Shown here in pieces: positions 27,513 through 36,900 of a stretch of DNA of 64,000 bases (position 1 is its first letter; the number at the start of each line of letters is the position of its first letter). The stretch is from JAISST01 sp050434145 (GTDB lineage Bacteria > Fusobacteriota > Fusobacteriia > Fusobacteriales > Fusobacteriaceae): the NCBI RefSeq assembly GCF_050434145.1, contig NZ_JBNPVX010000004.1, positions 1 through 64,000 of the forward strand, in the 5' to 3' direction. Below the pieces are notes generated by a model. The model was not told the origin of the DNA. It searched no databases and saw only the letters and a program-made list of their open reading frames with translations. A program made the position numbers and the translations under genes.

Positions 27513-27556
27513 ATAAATGAAAGTGAAAGAAACTTTAAAATTTTAGAGGTGTAAAT

Positions 27557-28723
27557 ATGAAAGTTTATTTAGATAATAATGCGACAACTAAATTGGACAG
27601 GGAAGTATTTGAAGCAATGATACCATATATGACAGAATATTATGGAAACGCATCAAGTTTACATTTGTTCTCCAAAGAAACTACAACTGCAATGAATGAT
27701 TCACGAGAAAAGATTGCTAATATTCTGGGGGTATCTCCTGAGGAGATAATATTTACCGGATCTGGGAGTGAGGCAGATAATATAGCTATTAGATCAATAG
27801 CAAAAGCATATAAAAATAGAGGAAAACATATAATTACCAGTAGTATAGAGCACCCAGCAGTTCAAAATACGTTAAAAGATCTGGCAGATGATGGGTATGA
27901 TGTGACTTTTGTACCAGTAGATAAAAATGCATTGATAGATTTGGAAGTGTTAAAAAAATCTATAAGAGAAGATACAATACTTATTACAGTGATGCATGCC
28001 AATAATGAAGTAGGGACATTTCAACCAATAGAAGAAATAGCCAAAATAGCAAAAGAAAATAAGGTAATATTTCATACTGATGCAGTACAGACTACTGGAA
28101 AGATAGAAATAAAACCTAAAGAATTAGGAGTGGATTTACTTTCTTTCTCAGGTCACAAGTTTTATGGACCTAAAGGTGTAGGTGTATTGTATTGGAGAAA
28201 TGGAGTAAGGTTCAGTAATGTATTAACTGGTGGTAATCAAGAAAAACATAGAAGACCAGGTACTTCTGATGTGGCTTCTATGGTAGGAATATCAAAAGCT
28301 TTGGAAATGGCAACTCAAAATATGAAAGAAGAATTTACTAAAGAAGAAGAACTACGTGATTACTTTGAAGCTGAAGTATTGAAACATATACCAGAAGTAG
28401 TAGTTAATGCCAGAGGAGTTAAAAGGCTTTCAGGGACATCCAGTATAACTTTTAAGTATTTGGAAGGGGAATCAATATTGCTTTCTTTAAGTATGAAAGG
28501 AATTGCAGTAAGTTCTGGTTCAGCATGTTCATCTGATGAGCTACAAGCATCACATGTATTACTTGCTATGGGAATAAGCCCAGAGGTTGCACATGGTACA
28601 ATCAGATTTTCATTAGGTAAATATAATACAAAAGAAGAAATAGATTATACAATAGAATCATTGGTGGAAATAATAGAAAGATTGAGGAATATGTCCCCTT
28701 TGTGGATGGAATACAAAGGTTAG
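27557..28723 (+). CDS. iscS: Cysteine desulfurase (IscS/NifS family)
   Basis: Takes sulfur from cysteine for Fe-S cluster assembly; PLP enzyme, 388 residues. It shows the YLDNNATT start, HP near 99-100, the PLP lysine 201 in SGHKFYGPKG, and the persulfide cysteine 324 in SSGSACSS. The short active-site loop without insertion fits the NifS/IscS group I type. Followed by the scaffold gene 26 bp later. Confidence 0.95.
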   Translation: MKVYLDNNATTKLDREVFEAMIPYMTEYYGNASSLHLFSKETTTAMNDSREKIANILGVSPEEIIFTGSGSEADNIAIRSIAKAYKNRGKHIITSSIEHPAVQNTLKDLADDGYDVTFVPVDKNALIDLEVLKKSIREDTILITVMHANNEVGTFQPIEEIAKIAKENKVIFHTDAVQTTGKIEIKPKELGVDLLSFSGHKFYGPKGVGVLYWRNGVRFSNVLTGGNQEKHRRPGTSDVASMVGISKALEMATQNMKEEFTKEEELRDYFEAEVLKHIPEVVVNARGVKRLSGTSSITFKYLEGESILLSLSMKGIAVSSGSACSSDELQASHVLLAMGISPEVAHGTIRFSLGKYNTKEEIDYTIESLVEIIERLRNMSPLWMEYKG

Positions 28724-28749
28724 TTAAAAATGTTATTAGGAGGAAATAT

Positions 28750-29124
28750 ATGCAATATTCAGAAAAAGTAATAGATCATTTTACTAATCCTAGAAATGTA
28801 GGTGTTATGGAAAATCCATCAGGGTATGGGAAAGTAGGAAATCCATCTTGTGGCGATATAATGGAAATGTTTCTTAAGATAGAAAATGATATAATAACAG
28901 ATGTGAAATTTAGGACTTTTGGATGTGCTTCAGCAATAGCGAGTTCGTCTGTATCTACAGAATTGGTAAAAGGTAAAACAGTAGAAGAAGCATTAAAAAT
29001 AACTAATAAAGCAGTGGTAGAAGAATTAGGTGGCTTACCAGCAGTGAAAATGCACTGTTCTGTTTTAGCTGAAGAAGCAATAAAACTTGCTATAGATGAT
29101 TATTTAAGTAAAAAAAATAAATAA
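28750..29124 (+). CDS. iscU: Iron-sulfur cluster assembly scaffold IscU/NifU N-domain
   Basis: 124 residues from the ATG at 28750, which has an AGGAGG site; the frame runs further upstream into iscS but that part has no start context. The three cluster cysteines are present in NPSCGD, FGCASA and MHCSVLA. The family's NPRNVG motif is at 13-18. It works with the desulfurase encoded just upstream. No hscA, hscB, fdx or iscR lies nearby, so this is the minimal two-gene form. Confidence 0.95.
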   Translation: MQYSEKVIDHFTNPRNVGVMENPSGYGKVGNPSCGDIMEMFLKIENDIITDVKFRTFGCASAIASSSVSTELVKGKTVEEALKITNKAVVEELGGLPAVKMHCSVLAEEAIKLAIDDYLSKKNK

Positions 29125-29134
29125 AAATTTTTTA

Positions 29135-29162
29135 TTGAACTTCTGCAAATATGTGATATAAT
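29135..29162 (+). promoter_or_regulatory. Promoter for the D-Ala-D-Ala carboxypeptidase gene
   Basis: TTGAAC (29135-29140) and TATAAT (29157-29162) with a 16-bp spacer; a TG lies just ahead of the -10. Confidence 0.65.
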
Positions 29163-29226
29163 TTGTAGGAGTTTTTATATTATGAATTTTATTTGATGAA
29201 GTCATAAAAAAATTGGAGAGAATGCA

Positions 29227-30447
29227 GTGAAAAAAATTAAAAATATGTTAATAATGATTTTTGTACTTGGAGTATTGAGTAATAATTCATTATTTGCTAA
29301 TAAAATAGTTCCTAAGAAGAAGGTGCAAGGTAAAACTATTTCTATGCCTAAAGAAATTAAATTAGCAATACCTGAAGGGACAGAAAATGACAGTGAAAGT
29401 GGGGAAACAGAGGTTGTTCTAGATAAACCAATAAATGAATGCTTTGCGATATTGGTTGGTGATGAAGATGGAAATATAATGATCTCAGAAAAGATAAGAG
29501 AAAAATGGCCTCTTGCATCAGTAACCAAAATGATGACATTATTAGTTACCTATGATGAAATAAAAAAAGGCAAAGTGAAATTAACAGATAAGGTCACAAT
29601 AAGTAAAGCTGTAGCAGCTGTGGCTGGGAGTAAAGTGCCACTAAAAGTGGGAGATAAAATAAGCTTGGAAGATTTGATGAAAGCATCAGGAATTCATTCA
29701 GCAAATAATGCAACTTATGCCATAGCCAATCATGTGGGAGGTAGTACAGCAAATTTTGTTAAGATGATGAATCAAAAGGCTAAAAGTCTGGGTTTAAGTA
29801 GTGAATTAGAATTTTATACACCTGCTGGATTACCTAGTCATATGACAAAAGCTAAAAATGATATGGGAACAGCATATGGAATTTATAAATTGTCTTTAGA
29901 ATACAGTAAAAATCAAAAGTTAATGTCAATAGCTTCGACAAAAAACACTACTATTAATGGTGGAAAAATAAAAATAAAGAATAGAAATAACCTTTTAGGT
30001 AAAGAAGGAATATATGGAATAAAGACAGGTTATCACAGTAAGGCTGGTTTTAATATTGCAGTAGTCTCAGAAAAAGAAGGTAGAAAGATATTTACGATTG
30101 TTTTTGGTGGGAAGACTGTGAAAGGAAGAGATGCAATAGCACTTAATCAAATAGAAAATGCTAAAATAGCGCAAGTTGAAAAGACAATTGTAGACAAAAA
30201 TGTACCTTTGGTAAAAATACCAGTGATAAAAGGAGAAAAAGAGCAGATTGATCTGTATCCAACTGAGAATTTTTCTAAAGTTGTACAAGATAACAATAAT
30301 ATAAATATACAAGTAAGAAGGATTGCAAAAGTAGTAGCACCTGTGAAAAAAGATGAAGTGCTAGGATCTTATACTGTGTATATTGATGATGAAAAAGTAT
30401 ATGAAGGAGAGCTTAGAGTCAAGGAAAGTGTTAGGTTGAAATTGTAA
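29227..30447 (+). CDS. D-alanyl-D-alanine carboxypeptidase (peptidase S11)
   Basis: Trims the terminal D-Ala of peptidoglycan stem peptides in the periplasm. 406 residues from a GTG start; no ATG is suitable. Signal peptide (about 1-20), a linker of about 45 residues, then the DacA-type domain with S98-V-T-K101 (catalytic), SANN near 158-161 and KTGYHSKAG near 265-273. A C-terminal beta domain (from about 320) resembles the PBP5 C-terminal domain. Confidence 0.92.
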   Translation: MKKIKNMLIMIFVLGVLSNNSLFANKIVPKKKVQGKTISMPKEIKLAIPEGTENDSESGETEVVLDKPINECFAILVGDEDGNIMISEKIREKWPLASVTKMMTLLVTYDEIKKGKVKLTDKVTISKAVAAVAGSKVPLKVGDKISLEDLMKASGIHSANNATYAIANHVGGSTANFVKMMNQKAKSLGLSSELEFYTPAGLPSHMTKAKNDMGTAYGIYKLSLEYSKNQKLMSIASTKNTTINGGKIKIKNRNNLLGKEGIYGIKTGYHSKAGFNIAVVSEKEGRKIFTIVFGGKTVKGRDAIALNQIENAKIAQVEKTIVDKNVPLVKIPVIKGEKEQIDLYPTENFSKVVQDNNNINIQVRRIAKVVAPVKKDEVLGSYTVYIDDEKVYEGELRVKESVRLKL

Positions 30448-30533
30448 ATAGAATTTTGAATGGCCATTAAAATAAAATAATAAATAAAATTTATTATAAA
30501 TTAAAAGAAATTGTAAAAAATCGGAGGAAAGTT

Positions 30534-31214
30534 ATGAAAAAATATTTAGCAGAATTTATAGGAACATTCACTTTGGTACTATTTGGATGTGGGTCGGCAG
30601 CATTGAGTGGAGGAATAACAGGTGTATTAGGGATATTGGGAATATCTTTTGCCTTTGGATTGTCGATAGTTGCGATGGCTTATTCCATAGGTGTTGTATC
30701 AGGATGTCATATTAATCCAGCAGTATCTTTAGCAATGTTGATAAGTAAAAAACTAGATGTGAAAGATTTCATAGGGTATGTAGTGAGTCAAGTGGCAGGG
30801 GCTATGGTAGCATCTGCAACATTAAGTTTTATAATCAAAGCTAGTGGAAAAGTAGTAAAAGAAGTAGGACTTGGTGCTAATGGATATGGAGCAAGCTCAT
30901 TTTTAGGGCTTTCTTCTACTGGAGCATTAGTAGTAGAAGTAATACTTACATTTGTATTTATTCTAGCAATATTAGGTGTAACTAGCAGTGAAAAAACAAG
31001 TAATGTAGCAGGAATTGTAATAGGATTAACATTAACATTTGTTCACATATTGGGAATTCCTTTGACTGGTACTTCTGTAAATCCAGCTAGAAGCATAGCA
31101 CCTGCAATATTTTTGGGAGGAGAAGCATTAAGCCAAGTGGGAGTATTTATAATAGGTCCATTTGTAGGAGCAGCGCTAGCTGCAATAGTTTGGAAAATAT
31201 TAACAGCTGAATAA
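30534..31214 (+). CDS. aqpZ: Aquaporin (AqpZ-type MIP channel)
   Basis: 226 residues, six membrane segments and two NPA half-helices: HINPAVSLAM (near 60-69) and SVNPARSIAP (near 181-190). Loop residues resemble the water-selective AqpZ group (arginine directly after the second NPA, short loops) more than the glycerol facilitator group, so water transport is likely. Strong GGAGG site; single gene, with a terminator. Confidence 0.93.
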   Translation: MKKYLAEFIGTFTLVLFGCGSAALSGGITGVLGILGISFAFGLSIVAMAYSIGVVSGCHINPAVSLAMLISKKLDVKDFIGYVVSQVAGAMVASATLSFIIKASGKVVKEVGLGANGYGASSFLGLSSTGALVVEVILTFVFILAILGVTSSEKTSNVAGIVIGLTLTFVHILGIPLTGTSVNPARSIAPAIFLGGEALSQVGVFIIGPFVGAALAAIVWKILTAE

Positions 31215-31239
31215 AATAAAAAATGAAATTTTGATATGG

Positions 31240-31267
31240 ACTGCTGCAAGGTTGTGGCAGTTTTTTA
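31240..31267 (+). terminator. Rho-independent terminator after the aquaporin gene
   Basis: Stem ACTGC-TGCAA with TTGT-GGCAGT around a short loop, then six or more T. Confidence 0.75.
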
Positions 31268-31377
31268 TTTATTATTTTACTAAAAACGATTAAATAAATA
31301 AACTATATTTAGTTAAAATTTTTCTTTCCAACATTGTATCTTCTTGTAAAGAAATTATTATTTAGGGGACAAACTAC

Positions 31378-31406
31378 TTGCAACTTATTTCCTATTATAG
31401 TATAAT
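31378..31406 (+). promoter_or_regulatory. Promoter for the orphan HsdR-like gene
   Basis: TTGCAA (31378-31383) and TATAAT (31401-31406) with a 17-bp spacer, about 75 bp before the ATG at 31483. Confidence 0.65.
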
Positions 31407-31482
31407 GTTATAAGAAATTTTAATTGAAATAATAAATAAGATTAGTTTAAAATATGTAACTATAGATACAATAGGAGAATGT

Positions 31483-34400
31483 ATGCCTGCCAATTTTGAT
31501 TTTTTAATAAATAAAAAAGAATATACTTTATTTTCTGAGGCATGTATAAAAACAGAAAGAATTTTGTCAACTTCCTTAACAATGTGTATATTAGGCAGTT
31601 ATGAAGCACTTGAATTAGCGGTAAGATGGGTGTATTCTGTTGAAAATATCTCATCACGGGATAAGTATAAGACCTTAGAAGAGTTTATTTCAGATCCACT
31701 ATTTGTTTCTCTTGTAGATAAAAAAGTCTATCTAAAATTACCATACATTATTAAGTTATGGAAATATACATTAGAATCAGATGATAACTTGACTAAAGAT
31801 GATGGTGTTCTGGCACTTTCTATATTATTTGAATTTGTAACATGGATTGATTATACTTACGGTCTTGAATATTTTCCAAGGGAATTGAAAGAAGAAGATA
31901 TACCAGTTGATATAATTACTTCTATTAATGAGGAAATGGCATTAGAAAACAGAAGTATTTTACAAAAAAATAGAGAGGAAATAAAGAAATTTCAAGACCA
32001 AGTAACTAGTGTTGGTCAGTATTTTGTTTCTAAAAAAGTTACAAATAGAGAAACAAGAAAATTTGTTCCTAATGATTTTGATACAATGAGTGTAAGAGAG
32101 TACTACATTGATTTGGATCTCAAATTTGCAGGTTGGGATTTGGAAATAGATGTAAAAAAAGGAATTCAATATACAATAGGTAATATGGTAGATGGAAAAG
32201 AAAAAATTGCTATAGATTATGTTCTGCTAGGGAAAGATGGATTACCATTGGCAATTATTGAAGGGAAATATTCTTTGGAAGACTTTGAATATGGTAGAAA
32301 AAGGGCATTAAAATATGCTGCTCATATTGGAAATGATATGCGTCGAATTCCAGTAGTTTTTCTATTGCATGGAGGAAATTATTATTATTTGGAGAATCTT
32401 AATTCTACTCCAAGAATGATATCAGGAATATTTAACATAGAAGATTTGCATAGAATAAGAAATCAGGTTAAAAGTAAGAAAAATCTTGTAACAGTATCTG
32501 CTGATCCGAGAATTACTAATTATACATATCAAATAGAAGCTGCCAAAGCAGTGATTCATGATATTGGTGAAAATAAGAGAAAATCAATTGTTTTCATAAG
32601 TAGTGGTTTAGGTAAGACACGTATTTTAGCTGGTGTGATAGATCTAATGTCCCGAGCAAATTACATTAGTAGTGTATTATATCTCACAGGAAGAAAGACT
32701 AATTTGAAATATGTAAAAAAGATGCTAAAGAATCTTATAGTTGGGATGTCAGTGGGAGAATATAGCGAGGAATTAGATGAAAATACTCGATTAGTAATAT
32801 CAACAACTGAGTCAATAATGAAAGAAATTGGTAATATAAGTGGAAGTGGGGAAAAATATTTTTCTCCTGGGCAATTTGATTTAATTGTAGTAGACGAAGT
32901 TTATAGAAATACAGTAGTGGCATATAAAAAAATATTTGATTATTTTGATTCTTTGGTAGTTGGAATATCTCCTTTGCCTCAATCTGATATAGATTCCAAG
33001 ATATCAGAGTTTTTCAATTTAAAACAGGATGAAAACAGTTACATTTATCATTATGAAGAAGCTTTACAGAAAGAAAAAATTATTGTTCCATACAATGTGG
33101 TGAATATTCCCAATAGATTATTTGAAAATGAAATGTTTTATGATCAATTATCAACAGAAAATAAGAATCACTGTGAGGAAACATATACAGATGATAAATC
33201 AAAGATGTTAAATTGGGTTCCAAGTGTAATGAATAATAATTACCTAATGAGTGTACATACAATTGATTTGGCATTGGAAGATATAATGAAGGTAGGGATT
33301 ATTTCCTCAAAGGATGAATGTATAGGGAAAACAATACTATTTGCTCAAAACAAGAATCATGCAGAGTTGATACTACAGAGATTTAGAATGAAATTTACTG
33401 AATTTGCATCAGATTTTGCAAAAATAGCATATTGTGATGATAATAATGCTGTGGATGATTTTGTAGATCCAGAAAAAAAGGTTAATTTGTTGATAGATGT
33501 TGGCTTTGCTACTGCAGGCTTGGATTTACCAGAGGTAGTTAATGTAGTTCTTTTTAAGAAAATATATTCTAAATATGAATTTTACCAAATGGTTAACATT
33601 GGAAATAGAAGCTGTAAGAATATAACATTAGTTGATTCTAAAGAAGGACTGTATATTGGTAAAAAGAGGTACTATGTCTTTGATTATTTAGGAAATTTTG
33701 ATTTTTTTAATGAAGAAAAGAATCATACTGATGGTTTGGAGATAAAAAATGTATCAGAAGAAATTTTTTCAAGATGTGTAGAAATAGTTTATTCAATACA
33801 AAAAGAATCTTTGATTGATAGAGAAAGCCATAATTTTTCTGAGAAAATCATCAATTTTCTTATAGAACAAGTTAAAAAAGCAGGAAAGGAATTTGATAAT
33901 GTACATTTTCAATTGAGTAATATTGAGAGATATTATAGAAAAAATACATATTTCCCTGCACTAAAAGAAGAGGATAAAAAAATATTAATCACGCAAGTGG
34001 CTCCATTGATAGAAATAGATGGGAGTGATGAACATGCATTACAATTTGATAACTTCATGTATGGGTTAATATTAGCACAATTAGAAGGGACAGCTTTTGT
34101 TATAAAAGCTAAAAGGCAACTTGTGAATATATGTAATATGCTTAAGAAAAATGAGCATATTGATCCAATAAGAAAAGAAAAAGAATTTATTGAGTATTAT
34201 GGATCAAGGAAATTTTTGGATAATAGTACTATAGTTGATTTGGAAAATCTAAGAATGAAAATTAGAACATTGATGAAATATGTATTTGAAATTATTTCTG
34301 AAACTGCTGATGAAAATACACAAAAAACAACTTTGGAAAAAATGGAAACAGATTTAAATGCTTCTAATGAAGATGTTTTGGAGGAAATGGAAAAAGAGAT

Positions 34401-34884
34401 AGAAAAAGATGATGGTGTTGATAATATTAGGGAATATAAAGAAAAAGTTACTAGATGGATAAAATCAAAGTTGCTTTTGAGTGCTATATATAAACTAAGA
34501 AATAATATGCCTTTGCTACCTCAAGATTACAAAGATCTGGAAAAAGCATTTACCAAAACATTAGGAACAAAGAAAGAATATGAAAGTGCATATGGTAATT
34601 TGCCTTATGGCTTGCTAGTCAGGGAAACAATCCCATTAGAGAGAGAATCAGTGAAAGTTGCATTCTTTAATGTGAATACTGATAAAACATTAAATGAAGA
34701 ACAGAAAGCTTTTATATCAAAAATGATGGAATATATAATAAATCATGGCTATATGGATGAGCTTAAATTGGTTAATGGTGAAATAGAAGGTTTTGACAAA
34801 TTTGAAGATATTTTTGATAATGAAAGAGAAAAGAAAATCATAAAAATCCTGAGAGAAATAAAAGGAAATGCTAGCTCTTATTAA
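31483..34884 (+). CDS. Orphan HsdR-like protein with altered helicase motifs
   Basis: 1133 residues, intact. DUF4145-like N-terminus (about 1-140), an HSDR_N nuclease domain with D245, E260 and K262 in the IDYVL...AIIEGK pattern, a superfamily-2 helicase core, and a C-terminal region like EcoEI-type R subunits. Walker A is SSGLGKT (K378), but motif II reads DEVY (471-474) instead of DEAH. Motif III reads SPLP (496-499) where TATP is usual, and motif VI reads QMVNIGNRS (702-710) where QMIGRGTR is usual. No hsdM or hsdS is adjacent. It is most likely an R-subunit relative that has lost translocase activity; the role is unknown. Confidence 0.8.
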   Translation: MPANFDFLINKKEYTLFSEACIKTERILSTSLTMCILGSYEALELAVRWVYSVENISSRDKYKTLEEFISDPLFVSLVDKKVYLKLPYIIKLWKYTLESDDNLTKDDGVLALSILFEFVTWIDYTYGLEYFPRELKEEDIPVDIITSINEEMALENRSILQKNREEIKKFQDQVTSVGQYFVSKKVTNRETRKFVPNDFDTMSVREYYIDLDLKFAGWDLEIDVKKGIQYTIGNMVDGKEKIAIDYVLLGKDGLPLAIIEGKYSLEDFEYGRKRALKYAAHIGNDMRRIPVVFLLHGGNYYYLENLNSTPRMISGIFNIEDLHRIRNQVKSKKNLVTVSADPRITNYTYQIEAAKAVIHDIGENKRKSIVFISSGLGKTRILAGVIDLMSRANYISSVLYLTGRKTNLKYVKKMLKNLIVGMSVGEYSEELDENTRLVISTTESIMKEIGNISGSGEKYFSPGQFDLIVVDEVYRNTVVAYKKIFDYFDSLVVGISPLPQSDIDSKISEFFNLKQDENSYIYHYEEALQKEKIIVPYNVVNIPNRLFENEMFYDQLSTENKNHCEETYTDDKSKMLNWVPSVMNNNYLMSVHTIDLALEDIMKVGIISSKDECIGKTILFAQNKNHAELILQRFRMKFTEFASDFAKIAYCDDNNAVDDFVDPEKKVNLLIDVGFATAGLDLPEVVNVVLFKKIYSKYEFYQMVNIGNRSCKNITLVDSKEGLYIGKKRYYVFDYLGNFDFFNEEKNHTDGLEIKNVSEEIFSRCVEIVYSIQKESLIDRESHNFSEKIINFLIEQVKKAGKEFDNVHFQLSNIERYYRKNTYFPALKEEDKKILITQVAPLIEIDGSDEHALQFDNFMYGLILAQLEGTAFVIKAKRQLVNICNMLKKNEHIDPIRKEKEFIEYYGSRKFLDNSTIVDLENLRMKIRTLMKYVFEIISETADENTQKTTLEKMETDLNASNEDVLEEMEKEIEKDDGVDNIREYKEKVTRWIKSKLLLSAIYKLRNNMPLLPQDYKDLEKAFTKTLGTKKEYESAYGNLPYGLLVRETIPLERESVKVAFFNVNTDKTLNEEQKAFISKMMEYIINHGYMDELKLVNGEIEGFDKFEDIFDNEREKKIIKILREIKGNASSY

Positions 34885-34930
34885 TAGACAAAGTATAATA
34901 AGTACTATAATTTAGAGTGGTGGTGCAAAA

Positions 34931-35263
34931 ATGTTATTGTGTATAATTGAATACTTATATGGTATAAGCTATTTTATATTTAGTAGACTTTCAGATGAAA
35001 AATTGGCTGGAAAATTAGGTGTGGTAAAAGATAATATTTTTCGTAATGAAATAATGTTTTTTATTGGACTATTATCATTCTTTGGAATTATATCATCTTT
35101 TTTAGGACTAGTAAAAAAGGACAGAAAGAAAAAATTAATACTATTAGGATTACATCTAATATTTTTCTATATATATATGAATTATTTTTTAAAAGTTCCT
35201 GTGAGCAATATTTTTACTTTAGCTACTAAAGTATCAGGTTATATTAAATTATTAACAAAATAA
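34931..35263 (+). CDS. Small hypothetical membrane protein
   Basis: 110 residues with about two to three hydrophobic segments (about 42-60, 70-87 and possibly 1-17). No family recognised. Lies 46 bp after the HsdR-like gene and 12 bp before plsY, so it may be transcribed with either. The ribosome site (GTGGTGG) is only fair. Confidence 0.6.
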   Translation: MLLCIIEYLYGISYFIFSRLSDEKLAGKLGVVKDNIFRNEIMFFIGLLSFFGIISSFLGLVKKDRKKKLILLGLHLIFFYIYMNYFLKVPVSNIFTLATKVSGYIKLLTK

Positions 35264-35275
35264 AAGAGGTAGGTA

Positions 35276-35875
35276 ATGAATACAATTATATTTGTAATAA
35301 TAGCCTATTTAATAGGATCAATTCCAACAGGTGTATGGATTGGAAAAAAGTTTAAAAATATTGATATTAGAGAGCATGGAAGTAAAAATACTGGGACGAC
35401 CAATGCTTATAGAGTACTAGGAGCAAGGTATGGAATAATGGTATTATTATTGGATATATTGAAAGGGTTTTTACCAGTATATGCTGCTTCTTCTAATGGA
35501 ATTACAGGGGTACATTTAATTGTAGTAGGTGTGGTAGCTATCATAGGTCACTCTTTGTCAATATTTCTCAATTTCAAAGGTGGAAAAGGAGTGGCGACTA
35601 GTTTGGGAGTGTTTTTGTTTCTTATTCCTAAAATTATGTTGATATTAATTGTAGTATTTATACTAGTGTCTGGTATCAGTAAATATATTTCTTTAGCATC
35701 AATCATATGTGCAACATTGTTGCCGATTCTTACTTATTTTTTACCAATTAGAGCAAATATTCCCAAAATACCACTGGTTATAATTAATTTTCTAATAGGA
35801 AGTTTTGTGGTGTATAGGCATAGAGATAATATACAAAGAATATTAAATGGTAAAGAAAATAAATTTAAGTTTTAG
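35276..35875 (+). CDS. plsY: Glycerol-3-phosphate acyltransferase PlsY
   Basis: Transfers acyl groups from acyl-phosphate to glycerol-3-phosphate at the inner membrane, the first step of phospholipid synthesis. 199 residues with about five membrane segments. All three PlsY motifs are seen: GSIPTGVWIGK (near 14-24), HGSKNTGTTNAYRVLG (near 34-49) and NFKGGKGVATSLG (near 100-112). Nine bp upstream of gpsA, which supplies its substrate. Confidence 0.96.
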   Translation: MNTIIFVIIAYLIGSIPTGVWIGKKFKNIDIREHGSKNTGTTNAYRVLGARYGIMVLLLDILKGFLPVYAASSNGITGVHLIVVGVVAIIGHSLSIFLNFKGGKGVATSLGVFLFLIPKIMLILIVVFILVSGISKYISLASIICATLLPILTYFLPIRANIPKIPLVIINFLIGSFVVYRHRDNIQRILNGKENKFKF

Positions 35876-35884
35876 GAGGTATTT

Positions 35885-36886
35885 GTGGATAAAGTAGTTG
35901 TGCTGGGAGCTGGAAGCTGGGGAACAGCCTTGTCTATTGTCCTAAGTAAAGGCGGGCATGAGGTTTTTCTGTGGGAATTTTCAAAAGAAAAAGCAGATGA
36001 GATTCAAAAAACAAGAGAAAATAAAAAATTTTTGCCTTCTGTAAAATTGCCAGATAATATACATGTTGTAAATGATAAAAAAGATTTGTTAAAAAATATA
36101 GATTATATAGTTTGTTCTGTCCCATCACAAGTATTGAGGCATGTAATAAAGGAATTTTCAGATCAATTAACAGAGAACCATGTAATAATAAATACAGCAA
36201 AAGGACTGGAGATGTCTACAGGACTGAGATTATCCGAAGTTATTAAGGAAGAGTTGCCAGAAAAATACCATAATAATGTAGTGGTGTTATCAGGGCCTAC
36301 TCATGCAGAAGAAGTTGGATTGGGATTGCCTACTGTGATAGTGGCTTCTGGAAAAATTGATGTTGCAAAAAAGGTACAAAAGTTATTTAGTGAAGAAAAT
36401 TTTAAAGTATATGTAAACGAAGATATTATAGGTGTAGAATTAGGTGGTGCAGTTAAAAATTGTCTTGCAATAGGAGCTGGAATTGCAGATGGGATAGGAT
36501 TTGGAGATAATACAAAAGCAGCATTAATTACTAGAGGAATTGCAGAAATTACTAGATATGGTAGAGCAAAAGGAGCTAAAGAAATTACTTTTTCTGGATT
36601 GAGTGGAATAGGTGATCTGATAGTTACTTGTGCCAGCAAACATAGTAGAAATCGTCATGTAGGCGAGGAGCTAGGAAGAGGAAAGAAATTGGATGAAATA
36701 TTGGCAGGAATGCTTATGGTAGCAGAGGGTGTTCCGACAGTAAAAGCAGTATACGAAGATGCAAAAGCATTAGGGGTATCCATGCCAATAATAGAGGGAA
36801 TATATTCAGTATTGTATGAAAATGTAGATGGTAGGCAAGTAGTTGTTAATCTAATGAATAGAGCAAGCAAAGAAGAATTCTATTAG
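35885..36886 (+). CDS. gpsA: Glycerol-3-phosphate dehydrogenase [NAD(P)+]
   Basis: Reduces dihydroxyacetone phosphate to sn-glycerol-3-phosphate. 333 residues from a GTG start with a TAGGAGG site. Rossmann loop GAGSWGTAL at 7-15, NTAKGLE near 102-108, the catalytic lysine region GGAVKNCLAIGAGIADG near 187-203, and the substrate loop SRNRHVG near 256-262. Forms a lipid-precursor pair with plsY. Confidence 0.96.
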   Translation: MDKVVVLGAGSWGTALSIVLSKGGHEVFLWEFSKEKADEIQKTRENKKFLPSVKLPDNIHVVNDKKDLLKNIDYIVCSVPSQVLRHVIKEFSDQLTENHVIINTAKGLEMSTGLRLSEVIKEELPEKYHNNVVVLSGPTHAEEVGLGLPTVIVASGKIDVAKKVQKLFSEENFKVYVNEDIIGVELGGAVKNCLAIGAGIADGIGFGDNTKAALITRGIAEITRYGRAKGAKEITFSGLSGIGDLIVTCASKHSRNRHVGEELGRGKKLDEILAGMLMVAEGVPTVKAVYEDAKALGVSMPIIEGIYSVLYENVDGRQVVVNLMNRASKEEFY

Positions 36887-36900
36887 TAAGGAGATTAAGT

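Noticed and set aside
31483..34884. Complete type I restriction-modification locus
   Set aside because: No methylase or specificity gene is present on either side; neighbours are an aquaporin, a small membrane protein and plsY.
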